NCBI RefSeq assembly: GCF_003994485.1
Contig: NZ_RZNJ01000001.1
Coordinates: forward strand, 499,765 to 563,764
Length of the DNA stretch: 64,000 nt
Reading direction: 5' to 3'
Source: Arsenicitalea aurantiaca
GTDB lineage: Bacteria > Pseudomonadota > Alphaproteobacteria > Rhizobiales > Devosiaceae
Part shown: one piece after another, positions 21,565-30,394 of the stretch
Position numbering within the stretch: position 1 is the stretch's first letter
How the letters are laid out: each line of letters begins with the position of its first letter
The notes under the pieces: model-generated
The model's database searches: none
Told to the model about the DNA's origin: nothing
What the model saw: only the letters and a program-made list of their open reading frames with translations
Translations under genes and position numbers: made by a program

Positions 21565-24116
21565 TGGGCCTTTCGCGACTGCAGGGCTGGGTGCGCGTGG
21601 CGCTCCGCGATCTTCGCGGGGACCTGCGGCGCTTCGGGGTCCTCCTCGCCTGCATCGCGCTCGGGGTGGGCACGCTCGCCGCCGTCGGCTCGACCGGCGC
21701 AGCGCTGCAGGCCGCGATCGACCGTGATGCGGTGGCGTTTCTGGGCGGCGACATCGAGGCGCGGCTCTCCTATCGCGCGGCAAGCGAGGAGGAGCGCGCG
21801 TTTCTCGAAACGCTCGGCACCGTCAGCGCGGTCACCGAGCTGAGTTCACGGGCCGGTGCGGAAGGCGCGGGCGCGCTGATCGAGTTGCGCGCCGTGGAGC
21901 CCGACTATCCACTCGTCGGCGCCGTCGAAACCCGGAACGGGGTCGTCGATGCGCTCGAACCGCTGCTTGCCCAGCGCGACGGCGCCCATGGCGCGCTCGT
22001 CGACCAGCTGCTGCTCGAGCGGCTCGGGATCGGCGAAGGCGGCCGCTTCCGCATCGGCACCGCCGATTTCGTCGTCACGGGCGTTCTCGCGGCTCTGCCC
22101 GACCAGGCGGTCAGCGGGTTCCGCCTCGGCATTCCGGTGCTGATCTCCGAAACCGCGCTCGAGCAAAGCGGGCTCATCGGCCCCGGCGTGCTTGCCCGAT
22201 GGCGCTACAAGATCCTGCTCGGCGAGGGGCAGGACTATGACGGGGCCGCCGCAGCGTTGGCTGCGCGGTTCCCCGGGCAGGGCTGGGAGACGCGCTCGCC
22301 GGCCGATGCTGCCGAAAACCTCTCGGAATTCCTCGATCTCTTCGCGCGCTTCCTGATGCTTGTGGGTCTCTCTTCGCTCCTCGTGGGTGGAGTGGGGGTC
22401 TCCAATGCGGTATCGGCCTATGTCGCCGAGCGGCAGGGCGCGATCGCGACGCTGCGCAGCCTCGGGGCCACCGGGGCGCGGGTAATGGTGCATCTGCTGG
22501 TCCAGATCCTCGTCCTCACCGCGGCCGGCATAGCAATCGGCGCCCTCCTGGGGGCGCTCGCCACCCTCGTGGCGCTGCCCATGCTCGGGGGGCTGCTGTC
22601 GCTCGAGCTTTCGGCCTCCATCCATTGGCCCTCCCTCGTGACGGCGGGGTTTTTCGGGCTTCTCGTCGGTTTCGCCTTCGCCTATTTGCCGCTGCGACAG
22701 GCCGAGGCCCTGCGCCCCGCACTGCTCTTTCGCACCGCGAGCGGTGGGGTGACGGCGGGGCTCGGCTGGCGCGCGCTGCTCCGTCCGCGCAACGGGCTGC
22801 CGCTCGCAATCGCGCTCGGGCTCGTCATTCTCCTTGCCATGTGGACGACCGGTGAATGGGCGCTGGTGCTCTGGTATGCCTTCGGTGCCCTTATCGCCTT
22901 TGGGGTGCTGCGAACCGTTGCCGCCCTGCTGCAGTCGGTGCTCCGGGCCATGCCGAGGCCGCGCAACGGGCTCCTGCGCAATGCGCTCAAGAGCATCTAT
23001 CGCCCGGGCGCCGCCGCGCCTGCGGTCATGCTGTCGCTCGGGCTTGGCCTGTCGCTCCTCCTCATGATCGCGCTCATCGATTCAAGCCTGCGCACGCAAC
23101 TGCGCAACGAACTTTCGGGCGACACGCCCTCTTTCGTCTTCCTCAACATGTCGCCGGCCGACGATCGTGGGCTATCGGCCCTCGCCCAGAGCGATCCCCG
23201 GATCGCCGCCTATGCCAGCACCGCCATGATGCGCGGCATCATCACGGCGGTAAACGACGTGCCGGTCGCCGAAATGGGCGAGATTCCGCGGCCGGTGCGC
23301 TGGATGTTCGAGGGCGACACCTCGCTCACCTGGTCGCGCGCCTTGCCCGAGGGCTCGGCGCTGGTGGCGGGGGAGTGGTGGCCTGCAGACTATGCCGGCC
23401 CGCCGCTCGTTTCGCTGAGCCGCACCATGGCCGAGCCGCTTGGGCTCTCGGTGGGCGACGCATTCGAGGTGACGATCCAGGGTCGCCCGATCCGCGCGAC
23501 CATTGCGAGCTTCCGCGAGATCGAATGGCGCAATCGCGGCTTCAACTTCATGATCGTCTTCTCGCCGGGGCTGATCGAGGGCGCGCCCGCGACCTATCTG
23601 GGCACGATGACGGCCGGGGATGGCGCGGTCGATGAAATCCAGGCGCTCCTCGTCCGGGACTTTCCCGAACTCTCCTTTGCGCCCGTCGGCGAGGCGCTGG
23701 CGCGGGTCGCCGACATCCTCTCGAGCCTCACCAATGCGGTGGCGCTGGTGGGCGGGCTCGCGGTCGTCAGCGGCGTCTTCGTGCTCGCCGGTGCGATGAG
23801 TGCCGGCCGTCGCCAGCGCGAGGCCGATGCGATGGTGATGAAGGTGCTAGGCGCGACTCGCGCCAAGGTCGTTCTCGCCTATCTCGTCGAATACGGGCTT
23901 CTCGGCTTCATCTCCGCTTTGTTCGCAAGCGTACTGGGGACGCTCGGCGCATGGGCGATCGTGACCCATGTTCTCGAGCTGCAATTTGCCGCGGATCCCG
24001 GGCTCATCGCCTTGGTGATCGGGGGGTCGGTGGTGCTCACCATGCTGGTGGGGGTCGGGGTCACCTGGTCGGCGCTCTCGGTCCGGCCGGCGCGATACCT
24101 CCGGGCGCTCGGGTGA
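21564..24116 (+). CDS. ybbP: ABC transporter permease, YbbP type (two FtsX domains)
   Basis: 850 residues with about ten membrane helices in the duplicated FtsX arrangement. There is one N-terminal helix, a large MacB-like periplasmic domain, FtsX core 1 around residues 255-390 (MLVGLSSLLVGGVGVSNAVSAYVAERQGAIATLRSLG), two middle helices, a second periplasmic domain, and FtsX core 2 at the C-terminus (ADAMVMKVLGATRAKV). It forms the membrane part of the YbbA complex. The start overlaps the ybbA stop. Length and layout match the family. Confidence 0.92.
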   Translation: MGLSRLQGWVRVALRDLRGDLRRFGVLLACIALGVGTLAAVGSTGAALQAAIDRDAVAFLGGDIEARLSYRAASEEERAFLETLGTVSAVTELSSRAGAEGAGALIELRAVEPDYPLVGAVETRNGVVDALEPLLAQRDGAHGALVDQLLLERLGIGEGGRFRIGTADFVVTGVLAALPDQAVSGFRLGIPVLISETALEQSGLIGPGVLARWRYKILLGEGQDYDGAAAALAARFPGQGWETRSPADAAENLSEFLDLFARFLMLVGLSSLLVGGVGVSNAVSAYVAERQGAIATLRSLGATGARVMVHLLVQILVLTAAGIAIGALLGALATLVALPMLGGLLSLELSASIHWPSLVTAGFFGLLVGFAFAYLPLRQAEALRPALLFRTASGGVTAGLGWRALLRPRNGLPLAIALGLVILLAMWTTGEWALVLWYAFGALIAFGVLRTVAALLQSVLRAMPRPRNGLLRNALKSIYRPGAAAPAVMLSLGLGLSLLLMIALIDSSLRTQLRNELSGDTPSFVFLNMSPADDRGLSALAQSDPRIAAYASTAMMRGIITAVNDVPVAEMGEIPRPVRWMFEGDTSLTWSRALPEGSALVAGEWWPADYAGPPLVSLSRTMAEPLGLSVGDAFEVTIQGRPIRATIASFREIEWRNRGFNFMIVFSPGLIEGAPATYLGTMTAGDGAVDEIQALLVRDFPELSFAPVGEALARVADILSSLTNAVALVGGLAVVSGVFVLAGAMSAGRRQREADAMVMKVLGATRAKVVLAYLVEYGLLGFISALFASVLGTLGAWAIVTHVLELQFAADPGLIALVIGGSVVLTMLVGVGVTWSALSVRPARYLRALG

Positions 24117-24188
24117 ATCGGTGTGGGCGGGCTTGCCCACCGTCCGCAATTGAGCCATGAAGGCGACGGGGGACGTCAGAGGCCAAGA

Positions 24189-25685
24189 ATGCCGATTTCC
24201 AGTAACTTTTTTGTGCGCTCCACCGCGGCTCTCCTTGTGGTGGGGCTGTTGGCGCTGCTGGGCATTCTGGGCACCACGCTGTGGCTCGTCGAGCAGACCC
24301 AGCATTATTTCGACGAAGTGGTGGAGGCGCGCGAAGCGCGGACCGCGACGGTCGATCTGCGCGCGGCGCTGCAGGATGCCGAGACCGGCCAGCGCGGCTT
24401 CATCCTCACTCTCGACGAGCGGTATCTCGAACCCTACAACGCCGCGCGCGAGCGCGTGCTGCCGCTTTACGAGGTCCTTTCCCGGGTCCTCGCGCCCTAT
24501 CCGCAGGCCGCCGAACCCATGCAGAGACTCGAGCAGGCGATTACGCTCAAGCTCGAGGAAATCGACGAGACCATTGCGCTGGCGCGCGGTGGGCAGGTGG
24601 CCGACGCCGTGGCCGTCATCCACACCGACGAGGGCAAAGCGCTGATGGACGAAGCGCGCGTCTTCTTCGACGCGCTGATCCGTGCGGCCGACCAGCGGCT
24701 GATCGAAGGCGTCGAGGACCAGCGCGGCAGCGCCATCGCACTGCGCTGGATCACCATAATCGGGGCCATCATCATCGTTCTGGTCGTTGGCGGTTCGGCG
24801 CTGACGGTCGTCCAGTATACCCGCGATCTCATGGCGGCACGTCGGGAGGTCGAGGCGGCCAATTCAGGACTTGAGGCCCGCGTTGCCGAGCGCACCGCCG
24901 ATCTGGGGCGTGCCAATGAGGAAATCCAGCGCTTCGCCTATATCGTGACGCATGATCTGCGTGCGCCGCTGGTCAACATCATGGGCTTTACCAGCGAACT
25001 CGAGCAGAGCGTCGTCCCGATCCAGCGCTATATGGAGACGCGCCCCGAGGACGACGAAGATCCCGCGCTTGCCGAAGCACGGCTCGCTGCGCGCGAGGAT
25101 CTGCCCGAGGCGATCGGGTTCATCCGCTCCTCGACCCGCAAGATGGACGGGCTCATCAACGCCATCCTCAAGATCTCGCGCGAAGGCCGGCGCCCGCTGC
25201 GCCCCGAGCGCCTCGACATCGCCGCGCTCCTCGAGGGCACCGCGTCGGCCATCCACCATCAGGTGAGCGAGAATGGCGGGGATATCGAGATCGATATCGC
25301 CAACCCCAAGCTGACGTCGGACCGGATGTCGCTCGAGCAGGTTTTCGGCAATCTGCTTGACAATGCCGTCAAGTATCGCGACAAGTCGCGCCCGCTCAAG
25401 ATCCGCGTCGTCGGGCGGGACGCGCCGGGCAACCGCATCTTCATAGACGTCGAGGACAATGGTCGCGGCATCGCCCCGCAGGACCATGAACGCGTCTTCG
25501 AGCTTTTCCGCCGCTCGGGCGAGCAGAGCCAGGCGGGCGAGGGGATCGGCCTTGCCCATGTGCGCACGCTCGTGCGCAACCTGGGCGGGGACATCACCCT
25601 CACTTCGGAACTGGGCGTAGGCACGACCTTCCGTGTCAGCCTGCCCCGTGATCTTCGCGCAATAGTCGGGAGTAGCGCCAAATGA
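24189..25685 (+). CDS. CHASE3-domain sensor histidine kinase
   Basis: 498 residues. Helix 1 (about 12-33) and helix 2 (about 193-217) bracket a periplasmic CHASE3 domain with the typical DLRAALQDAETGQRGFILT. A short coiled coil (ARREVEAANSGLEARVAERTADL) leads to the HisKA H-box with His255 in VTHDLRAPL. The HATPase domain has N-box FGNLLDNAVKYRD, G1 VEDNGRGI and G2 GEGIGLAHV. It would autophosphorylate in response to an unknown envelope cue and pass phosphate to the response regulator that overlaps its stop by 4 bases. The start at 24189 is chosen over an upstream in-frame start because it begins the first helix. Confidence 0.92.
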   Translation: MPISSNFFVRSTAALLVVGLLALLGILGTTLWLVEQTQHYFDEVVEAREARTATVDLRAALQDAETGQRGFILTLDERYLEPYNAARERVLPLYEVLSRVLAPYPQAAEPMQRLEQAITLKLEEIDETIALARGGQVADAVAVIHTDEGKALMDEARVFFDALIRAADQRLIEGVEDQRGSAIALRWITIIGAIIIVLVVGGSALTVVQYTRDLMAARREVEAANSGLEARVAERTADLGRANEEIQRFAYIVTHDLRAPLVNIMGFTSELEQSVVPIQRYMETRPEDDEDPALAEARLAAREDLPEAIGFIRSSTRKMDGLINAILKISREGRRPLRPERLDIAALLEGTASAIHHQVSENGGDIEIDIANPKLTSDRMSLEQVFGNLLDNAVKYRDKSRPLKIRVVGRDAPGNRIFIDVEDNGRGIAPQDHERVFELFRRSGEQSQAGEGIGLAHVRTLVRNLGGDITLTSELGVGTTFRVSLPRDLRAIVGSSAK

Positions 25686-26125
25686 ACGAAGCCAGAGCCG
25701 TCACCATCATCATGGTCGAGGACGATGAGGGCCATGCGCGCCTCATCGAAAAGAACATCCGCCGCGCAGGCGTCAACAACGAGATCATTCCGTTCACCAA
25801 CGGCACCGAAGCACTGACCTATCTCTTCGGCGCCGACGGTTCGGGCGAGGCGAGCGCGGGCCGGCACCTGCTGATCCTGCTCGATCTCAACCTGCCCGAC
25901 ATGACGGGCGTCGACATCCTCGAAAAGGTCAAGAGCAACGTCCACACCAAGCGTTCGCCCGTGGTGGTGCTGACCACGACGGACGATACGCGCGAGATCC
26001 AGCGCTGCTACGATCTGGGCGCGAACGTCTACATCACCAAGCCCGTCAATTATGAGGGCTTCGCCAACGCGATCCGTCAGCTCGGGCTGTTCTTCTCGGT
26101 GATGCAGGTCCCGGAAACCGCCTGA
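25682..26125 (+). CDS. Single-domain response regulator (Rcp1-like)
   Basis: 147 residues, only a receiver domain. The phospho-acceptor is Asp68 in LLDLNLPDMTG, the acidic pair is in IIMVEDDEGHARL, and the conserved Lys is in ITKPVNYEGFANA. The 'DLNLPDMTGVDIL' form and extra loop resemble Rcp1, the cognate of cyanobacterial and bacterial phytochromes. There is no output domain, so it should act by protein contact or as a phosphorelay shuttle. The ATGA overlap with the kinase marks it as the direct partner; the next gene starts 3 bases after its stop. Confidence 0.92.
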   Translation: MNEARAVTIIMVEDDEGHARLIEKNIRRAGVNNEIIPFTNGTEALTYLFGADGSGEASAGRHLLILLDLNLPDMTGVDILEKVKSNVHTKRSPVVVLTTTDDTREIQRCYDLGANVYITKPVNYEGFANAIRQLGLFFSVMQVPETA

Positions 26126-26128
26126 CCC

Positions 26129-27160
26129 ATGTCCACCCAGCCCGTCCGCGTGCTCTATATCGATGACGACCCCGGCCTGGGGCGGCTGGTGCAGAAGGCA
26201 CTGGTCCGCCGCGGCTATGAGGTCGAACACGTCACCGATGCGGAGACGGGCCTCGCCCGGGTCGCCGAAGGCGGGATCGACGTGATCGGGCTCGATCACT
26301 ATCTGCCCACCGGCACCGGAATGGACGTCCTCGCGGCGCTTTCGGGGCAGGCGGGGGCTCCGCCGGTGGTCTACGTCACGGGCTCGGCCGAAACCGCCGT
26401 CGCGGTCGATGCGCTCAAGGCCGGCGCGGTCGACTATGTCACCAAGACCGTGGGCGCCGATTTCCTCGAGCTCCTCGGCAGCGCCATCGATCAGGCGATG
26501 ACGAGCGCCCGGCTGACGCGCGAGAAGCTCAAGGCCGAGCGCGAGATGCGCGAAGCCCGCGAGCGTGCGGAAATGCTGCTGGGTGAGGTCAACCACCGGG
26601 TCGCCAACTCGCTGGCGCTGGTCGCGGCGCTGGTGCGCATGCAGGCCAATGCGGTCACCGAACCGGCCGCCCGCGACGCCCTCAACGAGACGCAGGCGCG
26701 GATTTCCGCCATCGCGGGCGTGCACCGCCGGCTCTACACCTCCGAGGACGTGCGGTTCGTGGACCTGCGCGACTATCTCCAGAGCCTCGTCGATGAGTTG
26801 GCGATCTCGATCAACCTCGCCGAAAACACCACCGTCAGCCTCGATGTCGAGCCGGTGAAGGTGCCGACCGACAAGGCGGTTTCGCTCGGTGTCATCGTCA
26901 CCGAACTCGTGACCAATGCTTTCAAATACGCTTATCCGGACGGACAGGCAGGCGAGATCCGCGTGCGGTTCTCGACCGAGGGCGAAGCGGGCCGGCTCTC
27001 CGTCGAGGATGACGGCATCGGCTGGAGCGGTGCCGGCGAGGTCAAGGGGACCGGGCTCGGCAGCCGCATCGTGCGCGCCATGGCGGGCAATCTCGCGTCC
27101 CAGGTCGCTTATGATGCGGGCGGCACCGGCACCCGCGTCAGGATCGATTTCGCGCTCTGA
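26129..27160 (+). CDS. Receiver domain fused to HWE/HisKA_2-type histidine kinase
   Basis: 343 residues. Residues 5-125 are a receiver with Asp56 in GLDHYLPTGTG. A coiled linker (REKLKAEREMREARERAEML) leads to a HisKA_2/HWE dimerisation domain with His156 in GEVNHRVANSLALVAALVRMQA. The ATPase domain has the family N-box VTELVTNAFKYAYPDGQ and ends GTGTRVRIDF. It has no sensor or membrane segment, so its input is probably phosphorylation by the CHASE3 kinase nearby. Such response-regulator kinases often feed alphaproteobacterial relays; no target is in view. It ends flush against the convergent RpiR gene. Confidence 0.9.
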   Translation: MSTQPVRVLYIDDDPGLGRLVQKALVRRGYEVEHVTDAETGLARVAEGGIDVIGLDHYLPTGTGMDVLAALSGQAGAPPVVYVTGSAETAVAVDALKAGAVDYVTKTVGADFLELLGSAIDQAMTSARLTREKLKAEREMREARERAEMLLGEVNHRVANSLALVAALVRMQANAVTEPAARDALNETQARISAIAGVHRRLYTSEDVRFVDLRDYLQSLVDELAISINLAENTTVSLDVEPVKVPTDKAVSLGVIVTELVTNAFKYAYPDGQAGEIRVRFSTEGEAGRLSVEDDGIGWSGAGEVKGTGLGSRIVRAMAGNLASQVAYDAGGTGTRVRIDFAL

Positions 27161-27997
27161 TCAGCCTGCCATCAGGCGGCCAAGGCTCGCGATCAGCGAC
27201 TGGCAGAGCACCATTGCAGGCACCTGCGAGCGGAAATGCCCCAGCCGTGCTTCCTTCACGAAAAGCGCGTGGGTGGCGAGCGGCACGAAGGGGCTCAGCG
27301 CATTGTCGGTGATGACGAGCACCGTGCGCCCGCGCCGGGCGGCGTCGCGCGCCGCTTCGAGCGTTTCGGGCGTATAGTCGTCGAAGCTGATCGCGAGCAG
27401 CGCGTCGCGCTCGCCGATCGCCAGCATCTGCTGCTCGCGCATGGCGCCCAGATTGTCGAGCAGGAACGCCCGCTTGCCCGCACGGCCGAGCCCGTAATAG
27501 CAATAGCTGCCGACCCCGAACGCGCCTCGCGCCGCGGCCACATGCACTGCCTCCGCCCCATGGAGCGCGTCGATGAAAGGGCCGAGCGGGGCCGTCCGCA
27601 CGTCTTCGCGCAAGCGCAGCAGCGCATCCATCGCCGCCTGGGTGAGGCTGTCGAACACGACGAGCGGATCGTCGAGCGCCAGATCGCCTGCGTTGGCGGG
27701 GCGGGCGGCGAGCGCGGCCATGCGCTCCTCATAGCTCATGCGCGGGCCGACCAGCCGCTGCCGGAACACCCCCTGCAGTTCTGCAAAGCCCTCGAAGCCA
27801 AGCTCCTTGGCGAAGCGGGTGATGGTGGAGGGCTGAACCTCCGCCTTACGCGCCAGCTCGACGATCGAATGGATCGCGACATCCTCGGGATTGTCGACGA
27901 CGAACCGCGCAACCTGGCGCAGGCGCTTGCTGAGGCCGGGGCGGCGCTCGGCGAGCAGGGCGACGAGCGCGCCATAATCCTCGACGGGCTGGGGCAA
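27161..27997 (-). CDS. MurR/RpiR-family transcriptional regulator with SIS domain
   Basis: 278 residues. The N-terminal HTH_6 domain (about 1-80) contains VELARKAEVQPSTITRFAKELGF; the C-terminal SIS domain (about 120-260) binds phosphosugars or related ligands (VHVAAARGAFG; LLAISFDDYTPET; VLVITDN). It is divergent from an SDR/dehydrogenase/epimerase operon and is its likely regulator. The start is TTG, supported by a perfect AAGGAGG five bases before it. An inverted repeat GAAAT-CC-ATTTC lies in the shared 73-base promoter region and suits a regulator of this family. Confidence 0.9.
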   Translation of the reverse strand: MPQPVEDYGALVALLAERRPGLSKRLRQVARFVVDNPEDVAIHSIVELARKAEVQPSTITRFAKELGFEGFAELQGVFRQRLVGPRMSYEERMAALAARPANAGDLALDDPLVVFDSLTQAAMDALLRLREDVRTAPLGPFIDALHGAEAVHVAAARGAFGVGSYCYYGLGRAGKRAFLLDNLGAMREQQMLAIGERDALLAISFDDYTPETLEAARDAARRGRTVLVITDNALSPFVPLATHALFVKEARLGHFRSQVPAMVLCQSLIASLGRLMAG

Positions 27998-28007
27998 GCC
28001 GGCCTCC

Positions 28008-28037
28008 TTGACAGTTCTGGAAATCCATTTCTAAACT
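28008..28037 (+). promoter_or_regulatory. Promoter of the SDR/mannitol-dehydrogenase operon with RpiR-type inverted repeat
   Basis: TTGACA (28008-28013) and TAAACT (28032-28037) are 18 bases apart, ahead of the SDR ATG at 28071. The spacer holds GAAAT-CC-ATTTC (28020-28031), a perfect 5-base inverted repeat, and another GGAAAT occurs about 25 bases later. This places a candidate RpiR operator exactly where binding would block RNA polymerase. Confidence 0.5.
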
Positions 28038-28070
28038 GAAGAATATGGAAATCAACCGGCAGGACGGAAA

Positions 28071-28868
28071 ATGGACGTCACACTTTCTGGCAAGATCCTG
28101 CTCGTCACCGGCAGCACGCAGGGCGTTGGTGAAAAGGTGGCGCGGCTTGCCATCGCCTCGGGCGCGGCCGGGGTCCTGATCACCGGGCGCAGTGCGGAGC
28201 GCGGTGAGGCGCTTGCCTCCGAACTCGGGACCGATGCCTGCCCCGTCGAATTCATCGCCGCCGACCTTGCCGATCCCGCCGCACCCGAACTGATCGCGGC
28301 CAGCGCGGTGAGCGCATTCGGGCGGATTGACTGCCTCGTCAATTCGGCGGGCCTCACCGACCGCGCCTCGCTGCTCGATGGCACGCCCGCGCTCTGGGAG
28401 CGGCTGTTTGCGGTCAATGCGCGCGCACCTTTCTTTCTCATGCAGCACGCGGTTGCCGACATGATCTCGCGCCGCGCGCCGGGATCGATCGTCAACATTC
28501 TCTCGGTCAACGCGCATTGCGGTGCGCCCGACCTTTCGATCTATTCGGCGAGCAAGGGGGCCCTCTCAACGCTGACGCGCAACGTCGCGCACGCGCACCT
28601 GCCCGACAGGATCCGCTGCAACGGCATCAACATGGGCTGGGCGACGACGCCGGGCGAGCACAAGATGCAGGGCGAGACCCTCGGCAAGGGCGCAGGCTGG
28701 GTCGAGGAGGCTGCCGCCGGCATGCCGCTCAAGCGCCTCCTGACCGATGACGAGGTGGCGCAGCTGACGATCTTCCTTCTCTCGGACCAGTCGGGGCTGA
28801 TGACCGGCACGCTCATCGACATGGAGCAGGCCGTGCTGGGCGCACCGCCGCGCCGGGTGGCCAATTGA
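28071..28868 (+). CDS. SDR-family NAD(P)-dependent oxidoreductase
   Basis: 265 residues, classical short-chain dehydrogenase. The cofactor motif is TGSTQGVGEKVA near residue 13, NSAG follows in VNSAGLTDRAS, and the catalytic Tyr/Lys are in IYSASKGAL. The enzyme probably oxidises or reduces a sugar, polyol or sugar acid; the exact substrate cannot be read from sequence. It is the first gene of the rightward operon controlled by the divergent RpiR regulator; AGGACGGAAA precedes the ATG. The next gene starts 4 bases inside its 3' end. Confidence 0.9.
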   Translation: MDVTLSGKILLVTGSTQGVGEKVARLAIASGAAGVLITGRSAERGEALASELGTDACPVEFIAADLADPAAPELIAASAVSAFGRIDCLVNSAGLTDRASLLDGTPALWERLFAVNARAPFFLMQHAVADMISRRAPGSIVNILSVNAHCGAPDLSIYSASKGALSTLTRNVAHAHLPDRIRCNGINMGWATTPGEHKMQGETLGKGAGWVEEAAAGMPLKRLLTDDEVAQLTIFLLSDQSGLMTGTLIDMEQAVLGAPPRRVAN

Positions 28869-30358
28869 GCGTTCGTCTGGGGCCGTACACGCTTTCAGCG
28901 CTGCCGGCGGACGTTCGGCGCCCCGGCTATGATCGCGCCCGGCTCAAGCGGGGCATTCTCCATATCGGTGTCGGCGCTTTCCATCGCTGCCATCAGGGCG
29001 AGTTCACCGACGACGCGCTCGAAGCGGCGTTCGGGGATTGGGGGATCGTCGGGGTCAATCTGAGGGCCCCCGACCTCGACGAAACGCTCGGCGCTCAAGG
29101 CGGTCTCTACTGCCGGGAATTGCGCGACCACAACACTGTGGAGCGGCGCCTGATCGGCGCGCTGATCGAGACGATTTCGGTCGGCGACGCAGCAAGCCTC
29201 GAGCGAGCGCTCGCATTGGCTGCCGATCCCGCGATCCGGGTCGTGACGCTCACCATCACCGAGAAGGGCTATTGCCATGTGCCGGCGACGGGCCTGCTCG
29301 ATACCGGCCACCCCGATATTGCGCACGATCTCGCCCATCCGCGCGCGCCGCGCTCGGTGCCCGGCTTCATCCTCGAAATGCTGCGCAGGCGGTTTGCCGC
29401 GGGCGCAGAGGCGCCGACGATCATCTCGTGCGATAACGTCCCCGACAATGGCGCGACCCTCCGGCGCTGCGTCACAGGGCTCGCCGAAGCGGGCCGAGAT
29501 CCGCTTGCCGGGCGGATCGCGGAAACGGTCAACTTCCTCAACACCATGGTCGATCGCATCGTGCCGGCGACGGCGGAGGCCGATATCGAGCGGTTCGCGG
29601 CCGAGACCGGCATCCTCGACCTGGGCCTCGTCATCGGCGAACCCTTCCGGCACTGGATGATCGAAGGGGCCCAGGGGCGCGACCTGCCCGCCTGGGACCG
29701 GGTAGGCGCACTCTATGTGCCCGATGTCGCGCCCTATGAAATTCTCAAGATGCGCGTGGTCAACGGCATTCAGACCGGGCTCTGCCAGCTCGGCCTGCTT
29801 TCGGGCATCGACTACATGGCCGACGTCATGGCCGACCCGGTGTTCGCCCGTTTCGCCCGCGAGATGATCGAGGCCGAAGTGCTGCCCCATCTCCCGGCCG
29901 TGCCGGGGATCGATGTCCCCGCCTATCTCGAAACCACGCTCTCGCGCCTCACAAACCCTGCCTTGCGTCACCGGACGGCGCAGATTTCGACCGACGGCTC
30001 GCAGAAGATCCGCCAGCGGCTCCTCGAGCCGCTTCGCGCGGCGCTTGCGGCAGATACGCCCTGCGACAGGCTCCTCTGGGGCATTGCCGGCTGGATGGTC
30101 TATGCGGGCGGGCGCGATCATGCGGGCCGAACGTTCCCGGTAAACGATCCGCTGGCCGGGCGCACGCTCGCCCTCAGCGCCGAGACTGGCGAAGATGCGG
30201 GCGCCTATGTCCGCGGCCTCCTCAGCCTCGAGACAGTGTTCGGGACCGATCTCGGCACCCGGCCCGAAATCGTTGCGGCACTGACCGACCGGGTCGCCCG
30301 GTTGCGGCAGCGCCCGGCACGCGCAATCATGGCCGACATTATCGGCGGCGGCGCCTGA
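28865..30358 (+). CDS. Mannitol dehydrogenase-family protein with altered catalytic motif
   Basis: 497 residues, the full length of polyol-specific long-chain dehydrogenases (mannitol 2-dehydrogenase, fructuronate and tagaturonate reductases). The Rossmann part carries ILHIGVGAFHRCHQ, TITEKGY and CDNVPDNG. The family motif K-x4-N-x2-H reads Lys295...Asn300...Gln303 here (LKMRVVNGIQ), so the usual catalytic His is Gln, encoded by CAG at 29771-29773. Lys and Asn are kept. The start is TTG, overlapping the SDR stop by 4 bases (TTGA). The protein may have a different substrate, weak redox activity or a new role; the rest of the sequence looks intact. Confidence 0.88.
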   Translation: MSVRLGPYTLSALPADVRRPGYDRARLKRGILHIGVGAFHRCHQGEFTDDALEAAFGDWGIVGVNLRAPDLDETLGAQGGLYCRELRDHNTVERRLIGALIETISVGDAASLERALALAADPAIRVVTLTITEKGYCHVPATGLLDTGHPDIAHDLAHPRAPRSVPGFILEMLRRRFAAGAEAPTIISCDNVPDNGATLRRCVTGLAEAGRDPLAGRIAETVNFLNTMVDRIVPATAEADIERFAAETGILDLGLVIGEPFRHWMIEGAQGRDLPAWDRVGALYVPDVAPYEILKMRVVNGIQTGLCQLGLLSGIDYMADVMADPVFARFAREMIEAEVLPHLPAVPGIDVPAYLETTLSRLTNPALRHRTAQISTDGSQKIRQRLLEPLRAALAADTPCDRLLWGIAGWMVYAGGRDHAGRTFPVNDPLAGRTLALSAETGEDAGAYVRGLLSLETVFGTDLGTRPEIVAALTDRVARLRQRPARAIMADIIGGGA

Positions 30359-30394
30359 CGCCGATCGCACACAAGACCAAAAAGGGAGACGAGC

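Noticed and set aside
24117-24188. Short GTGGGC/GCCCAC stem after ybbP as terminator
   Set aside because: Only six pairs and no T-tract; not enough to call.
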